DNA of 64,000 nt from Neonectria sp. B-13 (Eukaryota > Ascomycota > Sordariomycetes > Hypocreales > Nectriaceae). Each line of letters begins with the position of its first letter. Position 1 is the first letter of the stretch. A model generated the notes under the pieces. The model saw only the letters and a list, made by a program, of their open reading frames with translations. It searched no databases and was not told the origin of the DNA. Of this stretch, positions 55,343 through 64,000 are shown one piece after another. The DNA lies in the NCBI GenBank assembly GCA_002682825.1, contig NOKP01000005.1, positions 1,612,001 to 1,676,000 of the forward strand. Reading direction: 5' to 3'. A program made the translations under genes and the position numbers.

Positions 55343-56239
55343 ATGGCCTCTCGTTCCAACATCCCCTTCTCCAAGCGCGCTGCCGACCACCCGCACCAGG
55401 TTGCAAGGCGTCTCTTTGAGATTGCCGAGACCAAAAAGTCGAACCTGGTGGTCTCTGCTGATCTGAGCGACAGCAAGAGCCTGCTGGAATGCGCCGATAG
55501 TGAGTCCACGTGCCTGCCACCATCTCGCCAGGTCCTGTCGGCGTTTCTTCTCTGACACAAGTCCATCTCGTCATTTCTAGGTCTCGGACCCTACATCGTC
55601 GTATTCAAGACCCATGTCGATCTAGTCTCGGACTTCGACGACTCGACCGTGCAAGGACTGAAGGCATTGGCCAAGAAGCACAATTTCCTGATATTCGAAG
55701 ACCGTAAGCTGGTTGATATCGGCAACACGGTCCAGAAGCAGTACCACGGCGGCGTCTTGCGGCTCTCGGAATGGGCCGACTTGGTGAACCTCAGTGTCCT
55801 GGGTGGGGATGGCATTGTCGAGGCGCTGGACCAGACCGTCACGTCGCCCGACTTCCCCTTCCGGGACCAGCGGGCCTTTCTCCTTCTGGCGGAGATGACT
55901 TCGAAGGGCAGCCTCGCGACCGGGCCCTACACGCAGAAGTGTATCGACCTAGCTCGCAAGTTCCCGCGGTCTATGATCGGCTTCGTCGCCACGCGGGCGC
56001 TTGGCGAGGACGAACCAGTCCAGGGGGAGGACTTTCTAGTCTTCACCACCGGAGTTAACCTGGCGAGCAAGGGCGATAAACTCGGCCAACAATACCAGAC
56101 CCCCGCCAACGCGGTCGATGGTGGCGCGGACTTTATCATCGCCGGCAGGGGCATCTACGCCTCCCCGGACCCGGTGGAAGCCGCAAAGAGCTATCAAGCT
56201 GAAGGCTGGGCAGCATATGTCAAAAGGACCCAGGAGTGA
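55343..56239 (+). CDS. pyrG: Orotidine 5'-phosphate decarboxylase, short (URA3/pyrG-size) form
   Basis: Two exons (55343-55499, 55581-56239; 81 bp intron) give 271 residues. The catalytic D-x-K-x-x-D array is [12 protein letters not shown] at residues ~90-101 (Asp92, Lys94, Asp97 by my count), preceded by [14 protein letters not shown]. The phosphate-binding end, [20 protein letters not shown], is intact. The enzyme makes UMP from OMP in the cytosol. At 271 residues it matches the yeast and Aspergillus forms rather than the ~370-400 residue form with an insertion known in Neurospora and Trichoderma. It lies 78 bp from a convergent PfkB gene and close to a UMP/CMP-kinase gene. It may be the only copy in the genome or a cluster-specific paralogue. 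Confidence 0.92.
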
Positions 56240-56317
56240 GAGACGGGAATGCAGGCCATCAATGGAAACAGTTCCTAGAACCGCGTTGAGATGGGAATTT
56301 GGGCAGATAACCGAGTA

Positions 56318-57530
56318 CTAAGTAGTTGGTGTTCCAGAACAAGTAATAATGGCACGATACTGCTGGACCCTCAACACGAACTCTTCCCCGTTCCACAACT
56401 CCTTCCCACCTAGACAATTTCTATGGGGCAACCCGACTTGTTCGATGGCGAAGCTTGCGGCCACGGCGCCCGCGATGGTGGCCTCGTAGAAATCGGCCGT
56501 CTCGCCGAACCGTACCGTAAATCCACCAAGGAAAGCATTCCCAGCGCCAGTGGCATCCACGACCTTGGCAGAGGTGTCGTCGTGGAAGGCTGGGAACCAC
56601 CGAGCGGGGTAAGCCCTGGAGGCGACGAGGCTGCCGTGCTCACCACAGCGGATCACGACTACGCCATGACCGTTTTCCCCCACGCCAGACTTCAAGAGTC
56701 TGTGGGTCTGCTCTTCGATGGCTGCGCGGTCGAAGTCCAACGGTGGCGCTCCGTTGCTGGACGGGAAGGTAGCCAGGAATTCGGTGTGATTTGGCGAATA
56801 CACGTCCACAAGCTTGGCTGCTAGGAGATGTGCGTTCCGACCAGCAGCGACGCAGGACGGTGGCGCAGGCTCCCACACCAGTAGCGGCCGCAGGGTGATT
56901 CCTCCCGCAGCGCGGAGTTCAGCGAGCTGAGGTACAAAGGCGTTCAGCTTGTCCGGAGAAGCCAGAAAGTGGAAGGCTGTCGACCGCAGAAGCGGCGAGC
57001 CACCGAGATCGGCGGGAGTCGGCTGCAGTGGAGGCGTGGTATAGGCAAAGATCCTTTCTGCAAACCCGAAACTGTCAGCAGAGCGTTCCGGACTGCCCGA
57101 GGACTGGCTGCGGGCTCTCCTCACCCTTGAAGTTGTCTCCCTTGTACTGGAGCAGGCCGCGCGTAGACAGCCTGGCGGCGTCTCGGGCGATGAGCAGAGT
57201 CATGTTCCAGTTCCCGAGCGCCTCGGCCACCGAGTCAGGGAAATCGCTGCCAGCCAAGACAAGACACCCGACCCTCTCCGGGAGTGCTGGGCCTGTCACA
57301 ATGCGTGCACCGAGAGTACCTACGCAACGCCAGGTTTGTCATTAAGCAGCTTAGCCCCCGCATGCAACACTCGGAAGGCACCCACTGTAGAGGGCTGATC
57401 CCCCAGCCACGTCGCGAAGAACCTTGCCATCAGGAAATCGCAGCTCGTCCAAGACCACCATGCCGAGAGAGACGAAGATGATGTCCTCCGGCGGCCGCGA
57501 TGGCTTCGACTTGGAAAGATATGAGCCCAT
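56318..57530 (-). CDS. MAK32-like PfkB-family protein
   Basis: Three exons on the minus strand (57530-57386, 57319-57125, 57057-56318) give 359 residues, close to yeast Mak32 in size. The acceptor at 57058-57059 (TTGCAG) is the one that preserves GDNFKERIFAYTTPPLQPTPAD. Features are FVSLGMVVLDELRF, a PfkB-like DVAGGSALYSTLGAR, VDVYSPNHTEF and the late motif DATGAGNAFLGGF. In active PfkB kinases the last motif is GAGD, with the aspartate as catalytic base. Here it is Asn, as I recall for the MAK32 branch, so kinase activity may be altered or lost. PfkB substrates include ribose, nucleosides and pseudouridine. Position between two pyrimidine-nucleotide genes suggests a nucleoside link. Confidence 0.84.
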
Positions 57531-57882
57531 GCTGGCTGCCTTGGCGTGTTGGTTTCGATTGTAGAATCAAGACTGCCCTTGAGGGTTATAGAGGGAAGGA
57601 TACAGCCTCGAGGCGGAGCAGCATGTGGTTTTCCTTTTTAAGCAAAGCGTTAAGAGAAGCTGATGACGGCAAGGAATCACAGTGCTCGCCGTTGCATTAG
57701 ACTGTCCCACGTAACTGACGTACAAGACCCACATTCCATCCAAAAAAACACATGACCTGGCCGTCCGTCCGTCCACCACAACAACTCCGTCAATTCGCCA
57801 CAGCCTTCAGGCTACTCAACTGCACGACACCGGGGCAAACGATATTGCAGACTCAATACCTTGCTGAGAAATCCTCACGCAG
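57531..57882. promoter_or_regulatory. Divergent promoter of PfkB-like and UMP/CMP-kinase genes
   Basis: The 352 bp between ATGs at 57530 and 57883. It contains TTTTTAAGCAAAG and CCGTCCGTCCGTCC stretches, the latter a short CCGT repeat near 57762. No defined operator is recognised. Confidence 0.4.
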
Positions 57883-58532
57883 ATGGCTGTCCTGATTGGG
57901 ATGCTCGGTGGTCCCGGGTCCGGCAAAGGAACGCAATGTCAAATGCTCTCGCAGACATTCGACCTAGTGCACATCAGCATCGGAGATGTCCTCCGGCAAG
58001 AGATGAATCGTCAAGGGAGTCCATATGCAGAGACAATACGCGAAAACATGACAAATGGCAAGATCGGCCCAAAGGAAATCACTATAGCCATTCTCCGGGA
58101 CCATATTCTGCAGAGCGTCGCGCAGGGGACCCACGCTTTTATTCTGGATGGTAAGCGGCACTGTTCAACCTTCTCCAAACCCCAAGCTGATCTGCCAACC
58201 ATGGTTGAGGCTTTCCACGCGACAAGGAACAGTGTGAGTACTTCGAGCACCTGATCGGCCCGATTGCCTGCCTCATTGTCCTCGATTGCCCAGAATCAGT
58301 CATGGTAGATCGCCTAGCGCGTTTTGATCGCAGTCGGTTTGACGATAACCTGGATAACATAAGGAGACGCATCGAGACGTTCCAGAAAACGACATCGGCC
58401 GTGATTGACACTTTCCGAAGCCGAGACAAGGTCCACATCGTCAATGCCAACCAGCCAGTTGACAATGTGAGGCTTCAGACAGAAGCTATTATGGAGGGTC
58501 TTGTCACAAGGCGAGCAGGTCTGCTTAATTAA
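57883..58532 (+). CDS. UMP/CMP kinase-like protein (adenylate kinase family)
   Basis: Two exons (57883-58150, 58210-58532; 59 bp intron) give 196 residues. The P-loop is GGPGSGKGTQ at residues ~9-18, followed by HISIGDVLRQEM (NMP-binding). Splicing joins FILD to GFPRDKEQCEYFE, the D-G-F-P-R motif. The lid/C-terminal region LARFDRSRFDDNLDNIRRRIETF keeps R-x-D-D-N, with RF instead of the usual lid K-R-G. Length and motifs match the short-lid UMP/CMP kinase branch (yeast Ura6, ~200 residues) rather than adenylate kinase. It would phosphorylate UMP to UDP, the step after OMP decarboxylase. Divergence from canonical Ura6 in the lid suggests an extra paralogue. Confidence 0.85.
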
Positions 58533-59534
58533 AGCTGTAACTCTGAGTGTAACAGGATCCGGCTCATTTAAGCAGCTGAGCAGCGAGGTTGAAGGGCCCG
58601 GAAATGGGAACGTGAATAGCTGCTCAGCTCCAGTGAGCAGAGCTGATGTGGGGGCGAGGGGCTGATGAAGAGCTGTGGCGCTTGTAGCATAATCAGTGTT
58701 GCCTACTTTGCCGTCGATGACCTTCAAGGTATCAAATCCTTTATTAATTTTACATTTGCGGAAGATTTATGGGTCTTGGCCATCGTCGATCTCTCCTGCT
58801 AGGTTTTCTTGTTAAATATTAGCCTCGCCCCCCAAAATGCCAGACGATGGCAAGAGAATGGGAGCACTCTCTGTCACCTGAGCTTCAAGCGCAGTGTGCA
58901 CGCATTGGCTAAGCGTTCTCTACATGTTTTGGTCAGCGTTTCACACTATAGGCCTGGGCACGGCCGGATCGCCCTATATATCAGATGAAACACTTCTATA
59001 TATTATTACAGCCTATGTAATAAGGTTTATAACAATCAGTGCTTGATTGTTATTTATAATGGTAGAACTGTGGACTTAATGTACTTTGTTTCAACTATGC
59101 TTGTATTTTATGAGATAACTCGATTTCCAATTTTTTTTACATATGGCTCGTTTTAATTACCAGGGATTGCGGATTTATTAGTCAGACTCGTGAGTTGGGG
59201 CCTGGTACTTAATGGTTGAGCAAGCTGTGTCCCAAAGTTCAGGCAACAAAAAGATGCCTCGAACGTCGGAGGACATACACAGGTGTGTACTTTATGAACC
59301 AAGTCCATGTCATCGAAAATCCCGCAAAAGTCTACCATGTCATGTCAGACCTTGATGCAAGAGTATCATCGCGCCAGTTTTCCCAGTCATAACGCCGCTC
59401 ATAAGTCCACCAACCAAGCATAATTCAAACTCACAAATGAACCGGAGTTGATTTTCATGCACCTAGAAAGTTCCCGTTGAATAGGTTCAGAGGAAGACCT
59501 TTATCTGTGCTAACAGTACTGAACTGTGATGACT
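58533..59534. other. Intergenic region with an AT-rich patch
   Basis: No gene is supported. The part around 58970-59160 is AT-rich with TATATTATTA runs and lacks open frames. The region lies between the 3' ends of the UMP/CMP-kinase and MFS genes. Confidence 0.4.
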
Positions 59535-59614
59535 AACTTTCTCTCACTCGCTTTATCTTCCTTTAATTTTGTCGTTCTAGGCCACAAGAAACCTGCGTGG
59601 CTTGCTTGCGACAT

Positions 59615-60919
59615 TCACACCTTTACCCTGAACGTAAATCCCACCTTCGCAGTTCTCGCAGCGAGGGCCATGATTGCACCAAGGAAAATAGAGCAAGCAG
59701 CAAACATCTGAGCGCCCAGATAATCCCCGTTCGCTCCGTTGATCAACGCCCCGCAGATGGATGGGCCGGTGAGATTTGCTATGCTGACGAAGCCCAAAAT
59801 CATCCCCACTCGTGTTCCTGTGCGATTCGGATCTGGTGTCATGGTTGTGGCGACGGCTGGGAATAGAGCTTGCAAAGCAGCTGCGAGCAAGCCGTATATT
59901 ACAGCAAACCCGTACAGCCCGCCGGTCGTATCGACGGTAGCCCAGCAAAATACCAGTAAGCTCGCTGCAAAGCTTATGGGGATTAGCATGTTGAGCGGCC
60001 CAGTCCATCTGTCGGCGACGATGTTTGGACCAATGCGTCCGAGAATGCCAATTCCGTTGAGGACCATTAACAAGTAGATGGGTTCCGCAACTCCAATCTG
60101 ATCTTGAGCAAAGGTTCCCAGGTAGAAGAACGCGAAGTAAAGGCCCCAGAAGTTGAAGAACATGCTCAGCGAGAAGAACACAAAGGGCAGCTCGGTGAAA
60201 GCGGAAGTATCTATCCACGGCCCGGTTTTCCGGGGTGGCAGACGCGGCTTGTACCAGATGAGGCAAGGCAGATATGTTGCGAGCATGACGAAGCCCACGA
60301 TGCGCAAAGTCCAAGGAAAGCCGACATCGTCGTGGAAGATCAACCAGTTTATCAGAACCGGGTAGACAAGGCCTCCTACAGCAGCACCCGCAGCGGCAAG
60401 GCCTACAGCAAAGGCTCTGTTCCGCTTGAAGTACTGGGACAAAATCGTGAGGGCCGGAACGAAAGTGCAGCCGTTGCCAATGCCCAGGCAGACAGCCTGC
60501 GCAAGGAAGATCTGCCAGTACGTCTTGCACAAGGACGTCATGAAGAGCCCAAACACCTGCAGAAACACACCGCAGGCAAACGTGATGCGAAAATGGCCAC
60601 CGTCGGTGATGCGGCCAGCACCAACGCCCAGCGAAAAGAGCAGGAAGATCTGGACGCTCCCGATCCACGAGATGGATGATTCAGACTGACCCAGGGTTTG
60701 GGAGTAATATTGCTGGAAGACGCCGTAGCCATTTGCGAAGCCCCAGGTATTGAAGAAAACGATGTGTGTGAGCAGAACTTGCACCCATGCCGTTAAGCCA
60801 CCATCAGGAGGGGGATTGGGTTGAGAGATACCATCGGAGGACTCTGGGTCGTTTTGCATGGGCTGTTCGAGATCTGTTGAGAGGCTGTCATCTTCTTTTT
60901 TGTTCTTTGTGTGCCACAT
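59615..60919 (-). CDS. MFS transporter, monocarboxylate (MCT)-type
   Basis: Intronless minus-strand gene of 434 residues. A ~37-residue polar N-tail is followed by PDGGLTAWVQVL, the conserved D-G-G start of the MCT family. Next come TWGFANGYGVFQQYY, ESSISWIGSVQIFLL, SLCKTYWQIFLAQAVCLGIG, YFKRNRAFAVGLAAAGAAVGG and a twelve-helix profile. The central loop is short (YKPRLPPRKTGPW). Fungal MCT-like carriers (Mch family) transport monocarboxylates, riboflavin or metabolite precursors, and several sit in secondary-metabolite clusters. It diverges from a Zn2Cys6 regulator gene. Its 3' end is duplicated in mutated form at 49474-49685. Confidence 0.87.
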   Translation of the reverse strand: MWHTKNKKEDDSLSTDLEQPMQNDPESSDGISQPNPPPDGGLTAWVQVLLTHIVFFNTWGFANGYGVFQQYYSQTLGQSESSISWIGSVQIFLLFSLGVGAGRITDGGHFRITFACGVFLQVFGLFMTSLCKTYWQIFLAQAVCLGIGNGCTFVPALTILSQYFKRNRAFAVGLAAAGAAVGGLVYPVLINWLIFHDDVGFPWTLRIVGFVMLATYLPCLIWYKPRLPPRKTGPWIDTSAFTELPFVFFSLSMFFNFWGLYFAFFYLGTFAQDQIGVAEPIYLLMVLNGIGILGRIGPNIVADRWTGPLNMLIPISFAASLLVFCWATVDTTGGLYGFAVIYGLLAAALQALFPAVATTMTPDPNRTGTRVGMILGFVSIANLTGPSICGALINGANGDYLGAQMFAACSIFLGAIMALAARTAKVGFTFRVKV

Positions 60920-61346
60920 GAGGAGGGGTGTTTGTGTTGTAAGGGCAGCGAAAACATAAAGTTCTTTTCGATGTTGAATAACAAAGGTGGCGTCTTAATG
61001 GTGAGAGCAGCAACCAAGTGTAAATCAGGGTCTTTGGTTTTTATATGATTGAGCAAATCCTCGTCGTCATTGTTAATTAGCTTGGACGCTCGCTCCCGCT
61101 GTTGCCGCTATTCCCGTCCTTACCGTTATAGCCGTGATTCCCGAGATTCCCGTCATTGCCGAACACGTGCCACCTGAACTGCCGTCAACTGTCGAAAAGG
61201 CTCATCCGCTACCCCGGGATATCATCCATGAAACCTCCTTTGCCTTCAACTGTCACCTTTCCGCCTTCTAATTGGGTGAAATCGAGCAACTGCTTGAAAG
61301 GGGACCCGCCCGAAGAACTGTCTTATTAATACGGCACCCTGATGTC
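60920..61346. promoter_or_regulatory. Divergent promoter of MCT transporter and Zn2Cys6 regulator
   Basis: The 427 bp between ATGs at 60919 and 61347. From about 61087 to 61165 there is a degenerate 9-bp pattern of the CCGTTATTC/CCGTCATTG type, rich in CCG. Such CCG-dense DNA could offer half-sites to a Zn2Cys6 protein, possibly the neighbour itself. This is a guess from composition. Confidence 0.35.
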
Positions 61347-63032
61347 ATGTCCGCTTTGCAGGGCCGCCAACGTTCGAAGCTCGCATGTGTGTCGTGTCGA
61401 GGACTGAAGCGCAAGTGTGACGGCGCTCAGCCGTGCAGCACGTGTGTCCGATTCGAATACGACTGCACCTACCAGGAATCCTTGAGCAGCAAGAAGAGAA
61501 AACATTCCGAGCGAGATTCAGATCCAGATTGTTCTCCACAAACACAAGCACAGTCAAGTCCACAGCCTCCGCGAAGCGAAATCGAAACGCCAGCAGCGAC
61601 TTCGCACAACCACATTCGCTCTTTGGAAGCCAACTCTGCACCTGCATTTCTAAGGAGACTGGCCCTAAGACTCGATCCCAAGAATGCCCCCCGGATGCAT
61701 ACCTTCTCTTGGAATGCCTTCCTCGGGGCACGAAAAACGGAGCACACCCCGGCGTGTCGACCTATTACGGATATGTTGTCTCAAATCGAGATGCAACGTC
61801 TGGCAACCATTTACTTCCAACAAGTGGACCCTACCTACGGCTTCGTCGACCGCCAAGAGGTCGAACGCGAGATCAGAGATGGGTGGGCCGGCGTGAGTAA
61901 CGGGCCGCCACAAGATGCTGTCCTATGTGGAATCGCAGCACTTGGGTATTTATACTCGGAAGTACAGCCGGTGGAAGTCGAGCTTGACTTAGTCGAGACG
62001 GCACGGACTATTCTTGAGAAAGCCATATCTGATATTCCGACCGTCCCCAGCATCACGGCCTGGGTGCTGCGAGTAGTTTACTTGAGAGTGGCGGCGACCC
62101 ATCACATGGCATGGATGGCTAGTTGCATTCTTATGCACATGGTTGAGGCAGCTGGGTTGCATTGTGAGCCATCGAGCGGATCAGTCCTTCCGTCGGCAGA
62201 AGACGTTGATTCAGAACTTCGGCGGAGGCTGGTGGCCGTCGCGCAGCATCTCAACATCTGGATGTCGTTCGACATGGGCCGCTCGAGAGTGGCGCTGTGC
62301 AACGCCACTGTGATAATGCCCTCTGCGCGACCTGGGGATCAAACTGTCGAGTTGATGGAACTCCTACCGTACTCTGCCGCACTTGACCCCGAAAAGGCGC
62401 CCAACATTTCCGAGCTGGAGAGCGCCCTATCCGCCGTGTTGAATCGCGTCCATTCCAGCCCACCATCGACCATGGCCCAGTGTAATCTGGCACTCTGCCT
62501 GTGTCGTCGGCTGCAATCGATGAATGCTTCCTTGACAGGAACCATGCTCGATCAGATGCTCTCGCTCACGTCCAAGGGCATCCAGGCGGCCCAGGCAATC
62601 CTGGATGCCCGCGCTCCGTGGCATCACATGGCCAACGTGCCACTCCAGATTGTCTGCGTGTTGCTTGCTATAGATGCCTCTTCGACAACGTCCCAGCTAA
62701 GAGGCGCCATGCAATGTCTCAGCAACGTTGCCGCAGTCTATGCTACCGACGCGACCCAGGAGGCGCTGAAAACGGCGTCTCTGCTCATTCTGTTGCATCA
62801 ACGGTGGAAGGAGAAGTGCGCATCGGACTTGGGTGACATACTAAAGCTATACCCGATGGTCCGGCTTCACGAGGCGAACAACGACTACTCAGTAGAGCAA
62901 ATGGAGAATATCATGTGGCTGGACAATCTGACAGGGGATCTATCCAGCTTGCAGTACGCCGATATTGATCAGCTTCTAGTTCCAGGGTTATTTTGCGATA
63001 CTAGTTCTAATCAGACCCTGGATATGAGTTGA
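61347..63032 (+). CDS. Zn2Cys6 transcription factor, cluster-type
   Basis: Intronless gene of 561 residues. The frame upstream has only TTG, so the first ATG is 61347 (MSALQGRQRSKLA). The zinc cluster CVSC-RGLKRK-C-DGAQP-C-ST-C-x6-C is at residues ~14-40, followed by a KKRKHSE basic patch and a Ser/Pro linker. Residues ~135 onward form the fungal TF domain: QIEMQRLATIYFQQVDPTYGFVDRQ, PQDAVLCGIAALGYLYS, SITAWVLRVVYLRVAATHHMAWM and LRRRLVAVAQHLNIWMSFDMGRS. This second pattern is seen in many cluster regulators. It shares a promoter with the MCT transporter and is the best candidate to control the 51-63 kb group. Targets are inferred only from position. Confidence 0.87.
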   Translation: MSALQGRQRSKLACVSCRGLKRKCDGAQPCSTCVRFEYDCTYQESLSSKKRKHSERDSDPDCSPQTQAQSSPQPPRSEIETPAATSHNHIRSLEANSAPAFLRRLALRLDPKNAPRMHTFSWNAFLGARKTEHTPACRPITDMLSQIEMQRLATIYFQQVDPTYGFVDRQEVEREIRDGWAGVSNGPPQDAVLCGIAALGYLYSEVQPVEVELDLVETARTILEKAISDIPTVPSITAWVLRVVYLRVAATHHMAWMASCILMHMVEAAGLHCEPSSGSVLPSAEDVDSELRRRLVAVAQHLNIWMSFDMGRSRVALCNATVIMPSARPGDQTVELMELLPYSAALDPEKAPNISELESALSAVLNRVHSSPPSTMAQCNLALCLCRRLQSMNASLTGTMLDQMLSLTSKGIQAAQAILDARAPWHHMANVPLQIVCVLLAIDASSTTSQLRGAMQCLSNVAAVYATDATQEALKTASLLILLHQRWKEKCASDLGDILKLYPMVRLHEANNDYSVEQMENIMWLDNLTGDLSSLQYADIDQLLVPGLFCDTSSNQTLDMS

Positions 63033-63563
63033 GCGGGCAGGGCGGCCTCCGACTAACCTCCGTGTTGTTTTTCTACTTGGCTAAAGATGAAGGGAAACGG
63101 GTTTGCAACCTTTTCAGCAGCGTCTGACTTGGTATTGGTGTGAGCTACGCCACAATCTGATTCTGCAGTTGTCCGTGTCTCAGGTTGCTTACTTAACGGC
63201 CTGGCCGAATGCAACCGGAGGCGCAAGGGAGCCACCGCCTCGCTGTGGCCGTTGGTGAGGTCTTGAGATCATCGCGCAGCTAGGAGACTCAATGTGTATG
63301 GATGCAATAATAAGTTGGTGGTACGCACTCTATCAATGGATCAGAATGTTGATCAGAAGGATGCATTAGGCGCCCGGCTTACCTCCGCGGAGCCTTTGGG
63401 CAAGTTCGTTGCTTATTTTTAGCGCGTTTTGAGACGCGACCATAGTGGCGAAGTCGGCCTGTATGCGGCCCGAGGAATAAGGACAATGACTTGTGTTGGT
63501 GTTGGTAGTTACCTACAAGATATTTCCTACCTAATTGGCCAATTGGTTTCTTAGTCCTTCGAG
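63033..63563. other. Intergenic spacer
   Basis: No gene is supported. Short frames on both strands lack domain features. The stretch leads into a 12-bp repeat. Confidence 0.4.
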
Positions 63564-63623
63564 CGGTCGTTCAGACGGTCGTTTGGATGGGAGGCCGAAT
63601 ACGCGGCCAGACGGGCGGCTAGA
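63564..63623 (+). repeat. 12-bp degenerate tandem repeat, five units
   Basis: Units of 12 bp begin at 63564 (CGGTCGTTCAGA), 63576 (CGGTCGTTTGGA), 63588, 63600 and 63612 (CGGGCGGCTAGA). Read in frame they give S-G-R-S-D-G-R-L-D-G-R-P-type peptide, but no convincing gene surrounds them. Confidence 0.6.
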
Positions 63624-63874
63624 TGTATCTAATTTTGGCCCTAAAACTCAGTCATGCGGACAAGTTGGAAACATTCGTTGTTTCCAAGCCAGCTGCTTCC
63701 CAAAAATAAAAGATCACCAGCAAGCTTTTTAATATCTAACTACAACAACGGCCACTATTATATTGTATCTTTCACATCTTAAGCACCCCTGTCTATCCTC
63801 GCTTGACGTTTCTTCGTATTATCCTTGTGCAACAAATTGTCTTATACCTTGTCTAACAAAACATCACATTCGCA

Positions 63875-64000
63875 ATGAGGGGTGCCGCAAGATCCAAATC
63901 AGAGGCTGCCTGGCAGATCGAGCAAATTCGCACTAGCTTGGGTATTGGACATGAAGAGCAAAATCTCGTTTTGGTCTCTAACCTAGATGCATCCCTTCAT
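63875..64000 (+). CDS. 5' end of a gene that runs off the window
   Basis: An ATG at 63875 opens a frame of 42 codons (MRGAARSKSEAAWQIEQI then RTSLGIGHEEQNLVLVSNLD) with no stop before the edge. It is preceded by a CACATTCGCA leader and C/A-rich sequence usual for fungal starts. The amphipathic first helix is plausible protein, but no domain is visible in so short a piece. Product unknown. Confidence 0.5.
   Translation, partial: MRGAARSKSEAAWQIEQIRTSLGIGHEEQNLVLVSNLDASLH

Noticed and set aside
1..64000. tRNA, rRNA or CRISPR features
   Set aside because: I looked for tRNA B-box-like GGTTCGAATCC with a matching A box, for rRNA-like stretches and for spaced direct repeats and saw none.

Overview
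This 64 kb window comes from a filamentous ascomycete (Pezizomycotina). Genes are split by many short introns, usually 47-96 bp, with GTRNGT-like donors, TAG/CAG acceptors and CTAAC-type branch sites. Zn2Cys6 regulators, a LaeA/UMTA-type methyltransferase, a rhodopsin-domain (Pth11-like) protein, a DUF7703-type membrane protein and a CmcJ/asaB-type oxygenase are all Pezizomycotina families. Some AT-rich islands carry the C-to-T/G-to-A signature of repeat-induced point mutation (RIP). Gene density is uneven and several genes are broken, which fits an accessory or subtelomere-like region. I rebuilt the exon structures by hand. Every spliced model I propose keeps frame from ATG to stop.

Left third (1-18 kb): an APH-fold kinase, a small conserved unknown, and then a candidate L-rhamnose unit. 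That unit is a Zn2Cys6 regulator (3567-5329), an intracellular GH78 alpha-L-rhamnosidase (6320-9214, minus) and a divergently transcribed MFS sugar transporter (9905-11566). Next come a polytopic membrane protein (12666-13816), a nine-exon LaeA-like methyltransferase with a 13-nt micro-exon (14106-15642, minus) and a DHA1-type MFS exporter (16316-17806). These three could form a small secondary-metabolism group.

Middle (18-45 kb): relics and simple repeats, then a five-exon protein with ankyrin repeats and a C-terminal zinc finger (21013-24609), RIP-like AT-rich DNA and an eleven-exon UDP-glycosyltransferase (27674-30629). A second Zn2Cys6 regulator (31360-32645) sits next to a secreted GH106-type alpha-L-rhamnosidase (33035-36409), so the window holds two unrelated rhamnosidase families, each beside a regulator. 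A decayed FMN-dependent (cytochrome b2-like) dehydrogenase, an astacin-like metalloprotease fragment and two multi-pass membrane proteins follow.

Right third (45-64 kb): a conserved fungal hypothetical with a 36-bp coding tandem repeat and a large APH-fold kinase. At 49.5-50.3 kb lies a chimeric, RIP-mutated duplicate that joins a tail like that of the 60 kb MFS transporter to the 3' part of the 45 kb hypothetical gene. After that come a CmcJ/asaB-like oxygenase and a CorA-like membrane protein. A tight pyrimidine/nucleotide trio follows: a short OMP decarboxylase, a MAK32-like PfkB protein and a UMP/CMP-kinase-like protein. The window ends with an MCT-type MFS transporter divergent from a third Zn2Cys6 regulator, and a gene that runs off the right edge. 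The 51-63 kb block is the best candidate for an undescribed gene cluster. Three introns appear to use GC rather than GT donors.
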